Shown: in pieces, positions 37,405 through 45,797 of the stretch
How the letters are laid out: every line of letters starts with the position of its first letter
Numbering within the stretch: position 1 is the stretch's first letter
Source of the DNA: Ottelia alismoides
Taxonomy: Eukaryota; Streptophyta; Magnoliopsida; Alismatales; Hydrocharitaceae
Reading direction: 5' to 3'
Assembly: GCA_037367405.1 (NCBI GenBank)
Contig: JAZKJV010003124.1
Coordinates: 62,001 to 126,000 of the forward strand
DNA length: 64,000 nucleotides
The notes under the pieces: generated by a model
Seen by the model: only the letters and a program-made list of their open reading frames with translations
Told to the model about the DNA's origin: nothing
The model's database searches: none
Program-made: the position numbers and the translations under genes

Positions 37405-37990
37405 CAACTCTAAGGGTGCATTTGGTACGCGAGTTAAGGCGGGTTAAACTGGTAGAGGGTAACTTGTTTTTGAATTTTGGTGTTTGGATAGAGAGTTAAA
37501 CTGAGGGTGGGTTAAAAATGTGTTTGTTGTGATATGATTGTATTGAAGTTTGAAAAAGTGAGTAGTTATTGTGATGTGATTGTATTGAAATTTGAAAAAA
37601 ATGAGTAGAAGTGGAGTAGTTTATAATTTTTATATGATATGATGGTATAATATATTATTTTTTGATAGGATTGATGATGTAAAATTGATTTATTTAATTT
37701 TTTAAATGCATAATTGTTTTATTTTTTAAAAAATATATTATTTATATTCATCTATATATCTCTTCAATATGTCATTCGAATTTCGTCAGAAACAAAGACT
37801 CATATGTTATCCATCTAAAACAAGTATTTTTAACGGTCTAAATATTGTTATAAACGACATGTTCTAGATGAAGGGCATAAGAGTCTCCATTTCTAACGAA
37901 ATTCGAATGGCATATAGGGGGATATATAGATGAATATACATAATGATATTTTAAAAAAAATAAAAAAATTACTAAAAATGGGCTGAGGAC
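37405..37990. repeat. Decayed MITE-like sequences including a foldback core
   Basis: 37409 starts GGGTGCATTTGGTACGCGAG, a hAT-MITE style terminus without a visible partner. 37740-37950 pairs internally (CATTCGAATTTCGTCAGAAA with TTTCTAACGAAATTCGAATG, and AGACTCATATG with CATAAGAGTCT) and matches the core of the 38.6-41.8 kb palindromic family (TTTCGTCAGAAAC, AGACTCCTACG). Confidence 0.5.
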
Positions 37991-38429
37991 AGTCTCATGT
38001 AACCCTTTTACTTGTAAGTACCTGAGCCCAACCCGGACACGAATTTGTGCATGCGCGCATGGGAACGGGTGTGCTTCACCATACTCAAACTAGTCAAAGC
38101 CAAGTTATCAACCTACACCTGACTTTTCTCGACCCACATATGTAAAAGTTATATGATTGATTTTAATCTCTGTCAATCGATTGGAATTCAACTGTAATTT
38201 TATCTTTTGCAACATATACCGAAGTTCCCAACTCAATAGTAAGAGCTGTCAAATTACACACATCTTTATAGTCCTTACATTTTTCACTTCATATTGTATA
38301 TTGTCCCTCCTTATAATCCCCTTGTGCAGAATATTTTTGGCATTTTCATGCAGGTTGTCCGTTATACATTTCCCAAGGACAACCTGTCATTGTTATAAGA
38401 GATTTTAACATATTTATACCATAAAACTT

Positions 38430-38591
38430 GTGTATCATATAGCATGTTAGTGTATGTATACGAGTACATGTATATCTATACATGTATAGATACATGCACA
38501 TATGCATAAGTATATGTATATGTATACGTATATCTGTGTATCGTGCATACATATTCTGTATGCATTTGTACACACACACACACATATATAT
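38430..38591. repeat. TA/TG microsatellite-like block left of the palindrome array
   Basis: Imperfect (TATG)n, (ATAC)n and (CA)n tracts ending in ATATATATAG, abutting the first array member. A similar TA/TG block flanks the array on the right (41837-41935). Confidence 0.7.
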
Positions 38592-38592
38592 A

Positions 38593-38979
38593 GGGATAAA
38601 TGGGGCTGCCCCCTAGGGGGAGCTAACTTGGCTCCCCCCACCCCATTTTCACCATTTTTTTATTTATTTTTTGAAAATTTCTTCCATGAATATTCATCAT
38701 TATATCCCTATATTATGCTATTAAAATTTCGTGGAAAACAGAGACTCCTACGGCCTCCATCCAGACAGTCATTTTTTAACGGTAACAGGATTTTTTAAAT
38801 CGACCCCGTTTGGATGGAGGGCGTAGGAGTCTCTGTTTCGCATGAAATTTTAATAACATAATATAGAGATTTAATAATGAATTTACACGGTTTTAGATTT
38901 CAAAAAAAATAAAAAATTTATGTCAAAAAAGGGCGGGGGAGCTAAGTTAGCTCCCCCTAGGGGCATACACATTTTTCCC
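38593..38979. mobile_element. Palindromic element copy 1 (arm order gamma-beta)
   Basis: Left end GGGATAAATGGGGCTGCCCC..GGAGCTAACTTGGCTCC. Right end GGGGGAGCTAAGTTAGCTCC..GCATACACATTTTTCCC. The whole element is one long inverted repeat folding around a centre with TTTTTTAACGGTAACAGG and AAATCGACCCCGTTTGG. The inner stem contains AGACTCCTACGGCCTCCATC and its complement. No protein-coding capacity. Confidence 0.8.
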
Positions 38980-39013
38980 ATATATATATATATATGTATA
39001 TGTATATGTATAT

Positions 39014-39341
39014 GGGGGCCCTTCTAATGAGGTGGGTCTTTCCTGAAATTCAGAAAGCCACTATCAAATTTGTAAATTACGTAACAATTTTGTAAATTTA
39101 AACTACATATTGTAAAATACTGACGATTATACAATTATGTAAAATATATCATCCATATTGTAACAAACTTTTAATGTCAAATATAGTAATATTTTCGAAA
39201 ATTTTTCATGATATACATATTATATTAATATTTAATATTAAATTTATGAAGTTAGAATGTGTAAAATAAATAGAATAAATGCTTAAATTGATGTGGCTTT
39301 CCATACATCCAGGAAAGGTGCATCTCATTTGAAATATTTCC
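39014..39341. mobile_element. Second foldback family, copy 1
   Basis: Lies between palindrome copies 1 and 2, flanked by TGTATATG and ATATGTATA. TIRs of about 45 bp: AATGAGGTGGGTCTTTCCTG, then GAAAGCCAC, pair with the complement of GTGGCTTTCCATACATCC and CAGGAAAGGTGCATCTCATT. The interior is AT-rich. A related copy is at 54293-54598, also at a TGTATATA site. Confidence 0.65.
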
Positions 39342-39359
39342 ATATGTATATATATATAT

Positions 39360-39746
39360 GGGTAAAATGGGGCTGCCCCCATGGGGTAGCTAACTTAGCT
39401 ACCCCCGTCCCATTTTCTCCATGTTTTTAATTTTTTTTTGAAAATTTCTTCCATGAATATTCATCACTACATCCCTATATTGTGGCATTAAAATTTCGTG
39501 TGAAACAGAGACTCCTACGGCCTCCATCCAGACAGTCATTTTTTTAACGGTAACCAGATTTTTTAAATCGACTCCGTTTGGATGGAGGTCGTAGGAGTCT
39601 CTGTTTCGCATGAAATTTGAATGACATAATATAGGGATTTAATAATGAATTTACACGGTTTTAGATTTCAAAAAAATAAAAAAAATTGTGAAAAATGGGC
39701 GGGGGAGCTAAGTTAGCTCCCCCTAGGGGGCATACACATTTTACCC
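39360..39746. mobile_element. Palindromic element copy 2 (arm order gamma-beta)
   Basis: Starts GGGTAAAATGGGGCTGCCCC and ends GCATACACATTTTACCC. Same foldback plan, internal stem and centre as copy 1. The left terminus has GGTAGCTAACTTAGCTACC instead of the GGAGC form. Confidence 0.8.
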
Positions 39747-39756
39747 TATATATATA

Positions 39757-40135
39757 GGGTAAAATGGGGCTGCCCCCAGTGAGTAGCCAACTTGGCTACT
39801 CCCACCCTTATTTTTCCCTCATTTTTTCATTTTTTTGGAAAATAAAAAATTGTATATTCATCATTATATCCCTCTCACATTCTATTAAAATTTCGTCAGA
39901 AACAAAGACTCCTACGGCCTTCATCCAAACATGGCCGATTTAAAAAATCATGCGTCCGTTAAAAAAATGACGTTTGGATGGAGGGCTTAGGAGTCTATGT
40001 TTCTGACGAAATTTTAATAGAAGGATATAATGATGAATATACAAATTTTTATTTTCCAAAAAAATTAAAAAATGAGGGGAAAATAGAGGTGGGAGTAGCC
40101 AAGTTGGCTACCCCCTGGGGGCAGCCCCATTTTAC

Positions 40136-40137
<2 letters not shown>
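39757..40137. mobile_element. Palindromic element copy 3 (arms alpha-alpha)
   Basis: Separated from copy 2 by only ten bases of TATA. Both ends carry GGGTAAAATGGGGCTGCCCC and AGTAGCCAA..TTGGCTAC, and the inner stem has TTTCGTCAGAAACAAAGACT. Both arms are of one type, unlike copies 1 and 2. Confidence 0.8.

Positions 40138-40167
<30 letters not shown>
40138..40167. repeat. (TA)n between copies 3 and 4
   Basis: Pure AT dinucleotide tract of about 30 bases. Confidence 0.95.
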
Positions 40168-40169
<2 letters not shown>

Positions 40170-40556
40170 GAAAAATGTGTATGCCCCCTAGGGGGAGCTA
40201 ACTTAGCTCCCCCGCCCCTTTTTGACATTTTTTTTTATTTTTTTTGAAATCTAAAACCGTGTAAATTCATTATTAAATCCCTATATTATGCTATTAAAAT
40301 TTCGTGCGAAACAGAGACTCCTACGACCTCCATCCAAACGGGGTCAATTTAAAAAATCCTGTTACCGTTAAAAAATGACTGTCTGGATGGAGGCCGTAGG
40401 AATCTCTTTTTCGCACGAAATTTTAATGACATAATATAGGGATATAGTGATGAAATTCCACGGAAGAAAATTTCAAAAAAAATAAAAAAAAAAACGGGCG
40501 AAATGGGGCGGAGGAGCCAAGTTAGCTCCCCCCAGGGGGGCAACCCCATTTATCCC
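40168..40556. mobile_element. Palindromic element copy 4 (arm order beta-gamma, inverted orientation)
   Basis: Begins GGGAAAAATGTGTATGCCCC and ends CAACCCCATTTATCCC, the reverse of copies 1, 2 and 7. At 40191-40213 it carries a perfect sub-palindrome with 11-base arms GGGGGAGCTAA / TTAGCTCCCCC around one base. Confidence 0.8.
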
Positions 40557-40566
40557 TATATATATA

Positions 40567-40950
40567 GGGTAAAATGGGGCTGCCCCCAGGGAGTAGCCAA
40601 CTTGGCTACTCCCACCCTTATTTTTCCCTTTTTTTATTTTTTTGGAAAATAAAAAATTTGTATATTCATCATTATATCCCTCTCACATTCTGTTAAAATT
40701 TCGTCAGAAACAGAGACTCCTAAACCCTCCATCCAGACGTCATTTTTTTAACAGTCGCAGGATTTTTTAAATCGACCATGTTTGGATGGAGGCCGTAGGA
40801 GTCTCTGTTTCTGACGAAATTTTAATAGAATGTGAGAGGGATATAATGATGAATATACAAATTTTTATTTTCCAAAAAAATAAAAAAATGAGGGAAAAAT
40901 AGGGGTGGGAGTAGCCAAGTTGGCTACTCCCTGGGGGCAGCCCCATTTAC

Positions 40951-40953
<3 letters not shown>
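40567..40953. mobile_element. Palindromic element copy 5 (arms alpha-alpha)
   Basis: Ten TATA-type bases after copy 4. Ends as in copy 3 (GAGTAGCCAACTTGGCTACTC). The right terminus reads CATTTACCTC rather than TTTTACCC. Confidence 0.8.

Positions 40954-40996
<43 letters not shown>
40954..40996. repeat. (TA)n between copies 5 and 6
   Basis: AT dinucleotide tract of about 43 bases. Confidence 0.95.
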
Positions 40997-41001
<5 letters not shown>

Positions 41002-41382
41002 AAATGTGTATGCCCCCTAGGGGGAGCTAACTTATCTCCCCCCGCCCCTTTTTCCCAAAATTTTTTTATTTTTTTTTGAAATCTAAAACCGTGTAAATTC
41101 ATTATTAAATCTCTATATTATGTTATTCAAATTTCATACGAAACCGAGACTCCTACGACCTCCATCCAAACGGGGTCGATTTAAAAAATCCTGTTACCGT
41201 TAAAAAAATGACTATCTGGATGGAGGCCGTAGGAGTCTCTGTTTCACACGAAATTTTTATGACATAATATAGGGATATAGTGATGAATATTCACGGAAAA
41301 AAATTTCAAAAAAAAATAAAAAAATTGAAGAAAATGGGGCGGGGAGCTAAGTTAGCTCCCCCTAGGGGGCAGCCCCCTTTTC

Positions 41383-41385
<3 letters not shown>
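40997..41385. mobile_element. Palindromic element copy 6 (arm order beta-gamma, inverted orientation)
   Basis: Begins GGGTAAAATGTGTATGCCCC and ends GCAGCCCCCTTTTCCTC. Same inverted orientation as copy 4, with GGGGTCGATTTAAAAAATCC in the centre. Confidence 0.8.

Positions 41386-41449
<64 letters not shown>
41386..41449. repeat. (TA)n between copies 6 and 7
   Basis: AT dinucleotide tract of about 64 bases, the longest in the window. Confidence 0.95.
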
Positions 41450-41451
<2 letters not shown>

Positions 41452-41836
41452 GATAAATGGGGCTGCCCCCTGGGGGGAGCTAACTTGGCTCCCCCGTCCC
41501 ATTTCGTCCGGTTTTTTATTTTTTTTCTTGAAAAATTCTTCCGTGGAATTTCATCACTATATCCCTATATTATGTCATTAAAATTTCGTGCGAAACAGAG
41601 ACTCCTATGGCCTCCATCCAGACAGTCATTTTTTAACGGTAACAGGATTTTTTAAATCGACTCCGTTTGGATGAAGGTCGTAGGAGTCTCTGTTTCGCAC
41701 GAAATTTTAATAGCATAATATAGGGATTTAATAATGATTTTACACGGTTTTAGATTTCAAAAAAATAAAAGAAATTATGTCAAAAAGGGGCGGGGGAGCT
41801 AAGTTAGCTCCCCCTAGAGGGCATACACATTTTCCC
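41450..41836. mobile_element. Palindromic element copy 7 (arm order gamma-beta)
   Basis: Begins GGGATAAATGGGGCTGCCCC and ends GCATACACATTTTCCC. Same order as copies 1 and 2. Confidence 0.8.
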
Positions 41837-41935
41837 TATATATATGTGTGTGTGTGTGTCTGTGTGTGTACAGACAAATTTATGCATGCATATACATACA
41901 TACATATTTATATGTGTTTGTAGACACTTAGGGGA
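41837..41935. repeat. TA/TG microsatellite right of the array
   Basis: TATATATGTGTGTGTGTGTC, then TGTGTGTGTACAG and CATACATACATA words. It mirrors the block left of copy 1. Confidence 0.7.
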
Positions 41936-42084
41936 CATCTGATAGCGAAATGATGGACAGAGACAAGAGGTTATATCTGTTTGGTTGGAAGGGAGATATA
42001 GAGTAATAAGTTATAGTTATTTGTTATTCTCTAAGAGAGAGAGAGGATAAGGAAGGACAAGTGGGTTACATTAGATAAGATTAG

Positions 42085-42775
42085 GGTTTAAAAAATCGGA
42101 TTGGACGGGTCAGATCGGGAATTGGCCCCAACTCGGTCGATTCGGTCGATTTCGTGTAGATAACTAAAAGAAGAAGAAAATAAAAATCGGGTCCAACTGG
42201 TGGTCGGATCGGGGTGACCTTATTAGTCGTATCAGATTGGCCCGATTTTGACAATTCGGTAAATTTTGGCAAAAAAAATAAAAGTTTAAATAAGTAAACA
42301 ATATGGTTGTTATCACTTTTATCCTTCTTAACTTCTACAATATCAGTTATTTCCCTCTTTTTTTAAGAATATTAGTAGTGCTCCTTCCTTTTATAGTAGT
42401 TTTTTCGAAGCAACTATACATAAATAATTACAACATTGTATTCACATATAATGCTAGAAAATATGGCTAACTTTTATAGAGTTTTGTTTGAAATAGACAA
42501 TCATATTATTCTGTTGAAAGACTTGACATTTTAAATGATTATTTCATTGATATATACATACATACTTATGTACATCTATCCAATTTTGTCGGTTCAAAAA
42601 ACCGGTTCAAACAGTCGGATCAGTAAATTAAGCACATTCCAATTTTATGAGTTTGTAGAAATGATGAAGTCATGCTGACATCATCACCGGTCCAACCGAT
42701 TTTAACCAACGGTCCGACCCGCTTGGAGCAAACCGAAGACTGACCGGTTCAACATCCGATCTAATTTTTAAAACC
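42085..42775. mobile_element. Possible hAT-like element with GGTTTAAAAA termini
   Basis: Left GGTTTAAAAAATCGGATTGG; right end ATCCGATCTAATTTTTAAAACC. Internal words CGGTTCAAA, CCGGTTCAA and CCAACCG recur near both ends. A second element with the same terminal style is at 53721-54759. No target duplication confirmed. Confidence 0.45.
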
Positions 42776-43890
42776 ATGAATAAGATTGTTGGATAAGTTG
42801 TAGTTATTTGTATTTCTTGGTGGGAGAGGCCAATGATAGAGGGACAATAAGAGATACCTTATCTCCCATCTTGACTCCAAAAATAAAAATTAACCATCTA
42901 TGGACAAATAAGAAATTGGAAGAATAAGGAGGAATATCCCTCGATTTACTCAAGTGTTTCAAAGGATATCAACGGTGGATTTTTCGTTACTTGAGTTAAA
43001 TTTTGGTTAATCAAACCAAAGAAAATCAATCAAATATAGGAGTCCAAGTTTACGAAGTCGAGAGAAGAAATAGATTGTTTCAAATGTCGTAGAGGTAATT
43101 TAAAAAGATTAGAGAGTATGCTGGGTAAAAATTCCAATCTTTAATGTACTTATTGTTTTACTTCAATCACGTTTTGTTTTAATGCTCCTTTGTTTTTAAA
43201 ATGCCATAAATTGTCCTCTGTTTTTTAAGGTATTATGAACATCTCGTAATTACCTATGGTTAGCTGCTTTTCTCTTGTTATTTTATTTTCATACCCTTTT
43301 TTATCATCGATATGCTTGGGCACTTTCACTCGTAAGAATATAGGTCCAGCGCTTTACTTAAAAATCGTAATAGAAAAAGAAATTAAATTATAAAAATTAA
43401 GTGATACCAAAATAAAACAGATACCACACTATTACATAAATTTCTATGTCATTATTGTAAAAAAATATCTTCGTTATTATAGAACACGTACGGAAAATTT
43501 TAATAGCTAGTTATGACATCAAGGATAACAGGAGATGATGGAAACTCTGAAAGAATAAAAAATCATTAAATGAAATCAAAAAGTGAAATTTTATTGTTAA
43601 AGCAAAATAAGGCAAAATAGAAGACAAGGTCTCCATTTAAACAATCAGATTCTCGATATGAAGGTGTAGAAAGTTGGAGATTATTCTCGCAACCATATAC
43701 CTCAACATTTAGGGTCTATTCTCCGTTTGACTAGAAAGATAATAAAGTGAAATAAGGATGGTAAGGTGAAATAAGAATGGAATAAAGTTAGATAATGGGA
43801 TATAGATGAGAATAGCCGTACTTTGAAAAACCACATTGAGAGGGAATTAACCCCATATCCAATGCTTATTCTCATATTCCTCATTCATAT
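42776..43890. other. Intergenic DNA with a solo Mutator-type terminus
   Basis: 43060-43137 (GTTTCAAATGTCGTAGAGGT, AATTTAAAAAGATTAGAGAG, GCTGGGTAAAAATTCC) matches the right TIR of elements B and C. No left partner is recognisable, so it is a truncated copy. The rest is AT-rich without genes. A MITE-like start (GGGTCTATTCTCCGTTTG) is at 43709. Confidence 0.45.
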
Positions 43891-43891
43891 A

Positions 43892-44205
43892 AGGCTAAGA
43901 ATGGTGATGTGTAGATCCGATCTCTTCTCCCGGACTTTGGATATTCAAACTCCTCATTCATATAACAATTCAAAAGAATACCATCTTTCTCTACACAGTG
44001 AAAGTCAATCACCGCAGTCCAATGATGTAGCCTAGGTATGGATGAACCTTGTAAATCAATGTATGTCTACGTAATTGTTTGAGTGATCGTTTGCGCGTGT
44101 TCCGCTTCCGTGATTCGTAACATGAATCTTGCGAAAAGGCAACCTCAACCTCAAGCTTCGGTTCCCTCTCACTCAAAAAAATGAAAAGACCACGTTACCA
44201 CAAAT
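43892..44205. repeat. Direct duplicate of 52531-52982 (host sequence of the MULE)
   Basis: Bases 43892-44000 match 52531-52640 closely (GCTAAGAAT, CCGATCTCTTCTCCCGGACT, ATAACAATTCAAAAGAATA). They realign from CTTGCGAAAAGGCAAC to the end. This copy lacks about 190 bp near 44105. It ends at the MULE's left target duplication. Confidence 0.8.
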
Positions 44206-44290
44206 TAGAGGTAAATTCGCCTAAGGGGTACTTGTAGAAACATATTCCACGGGACCCACATGCGAATATATATTTTGTTAAGTACCCCAA

Positions 44291-44464
44291 GGACCTATTT
44301 GGTTGCTGGGTTGGACTGGGTTGGGTTGGGGTACACCGGTGTACCCCTCCTTCCAACCCTCTCAATCCTCCTCACAATTTACTATTCACAGGGGTACAAT
44401 TTACTATTCACAGGGGTACCCCAACCCAACCCAACCCAGTCCAACCCAGCAACCAAACAGGACC
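44291..44464. mobile_element. hAT-style MITE inside the left TIR of the MULE
   Basis: An inverted repeat with about 45-bp arms: TTTGGTTGCTGGGTTGGACT, then GGGTTGGGTTGGGGTAC, and its complement at the right. The centre holds an 18-bp direct repeat, TTTACTATTCACAGGGGTAC with overlap. The right TIR of the MULE lacks it, so it inserted later. A relative is at 55854-56047. Confidence 0.8.
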
Positions 44465-44637
44465 GTGACTTGAGGTCACGACTTCCATAGAAGGAAGCCA
44501 TCACTTGAAGTCACGGCTCCCACTGAAGGAAGCCGTGACCTCAAGTCACGGCTAGGGCTTGAATATAGGCCCAGCCGCAACCCGGCCTTCCCCTCACGCG
44601 CACAGAACGCCTCTTCCAGGAACACCCCCTCCCCCAC

Positions 44638-45519
44638 TAGGGATGAGCATGGGCCAGGCTGGGCCGGGCTTTGAAGGGCCCAGGCCCAAGCCCGCTTAAA
44701 AAATTCGGGCCTTGGGCCGGGCTTAGGCCCGCAAAAAATTTTTTTGTTCGGCCCAAGCCCAGGCCCGGCCCAATTCCTTTGGGTCGGGCTTGGGCCGGGA
44801 CGGCCCATCTCCCAATTAGATATTATGAACTTTGACTCTTTTGTTTCAAGTTAATCTCAACTCAAGTTAAACAAGCCAAAATTGATTAAAACATGTACCA
44901 TAATACTTGTGAACAACTAAAATTCAATTCTACAAAATCCGAATTTACACGTTCCCTCAATGCTAGATACCATGAATGTGCCTCGTTCATAGAAATTGAA
45001 AGAGTGAACCAAACTTACCCAGTTAACAATAACAGGTGCACCAGATCCTACATGTTAAAAAATGGGCATAAGACCCATATTGGATAAATGTACAATAATA
45101 GAAAATGTTTTGATTGAAAAAAATAAATATTAACAAATTCAATAATAACCAAAAGAATCTAAACCAAAAACTAATTAAGGAAAATTAATTCTTAATTGAA
45201 ATACATTGATCATCAACTCATGTCACACGCTTGACTTTCTTGATTTATAAACATTGTAAGAAGACATGATACAGGAAGAGAGTGCACATGAAATAGGTGG
45301 AAATTTTCATGCATGTAGGATGTGAGGATTCGGGCCGGGCCCTTGGGTCGGGTCGGGCTGGGCCGAGCCAAGCCCGAGCCCGGCCCGAAAAAATTTTGGG
45401 CCTAAATATTGGGCCCAAGCCTGGCCCGATATTCCTTTGAGCCTGGGCCGGGCCGGGCTTTTTGGGCTAGGCTTCGGGCTGGGCCGGGCCGGGCCGGCCC
45501 AGCCCAATGCTCATCCCTA
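44638..45519. mobile_element. Non-autonomous hAT element rich in GGGCC words
   Basis: Termini TAGGGATGAGCATGGGCC and the complement of TAGGGATGAGCATTGGGC. It is flanked by the identical 8-bp duplication TCCCCCAC (44630-44637 and 45520-45527). Both ends are about 170-200 bp of GGGCCGGGC/GCCCGGCCC repeats forming extensive foldbacks, and the middle is AT-rich. Reading frames through the GC-rich ends are Gly/Pro/Ala repeats, not genes. It interrupts the 5' leader of the MULE transposase gene. Confidence 0.9.
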
Positions 45520-45797
45520 TCCCCCACGCAGCCCCAAGCCCTCGCCTCCGTCAGCACGTCCCCTCCCGTGCCGCCACCTCCTCCCATTCCGCCCCCCTCG
45601 AGCCGATGATCGCCTCGTGTCTCCCCTCTCGTCACCACCTCTCGTCGTGGTGTTCCATATCATCCACTGTGAGTAAACCCTGTCCTTATATGCTTACGTT
45701 AATATTTTTGGTTTTGTATAAGCCACATATTGTCTACTTAGGAGTTCTTTATTAATGTGTAATTTTAATTACTCTTGTTTTTTAAGATAGTCAAAAG

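Noticed and set aside
38593..41836. CRISPR-like array
   Set aside because: Plant DNA; repeats are roughly 385-bp palindromes separated by (TA)n rather than unique spacers.
45409..45676. Several open frames across the right end of the GGGCC-rich hAT element and adjoining leader
   Set aside because: They cross a transposon boundary fixed by an 8-bp duplication and encode Gly/Pro/Ala repeats.
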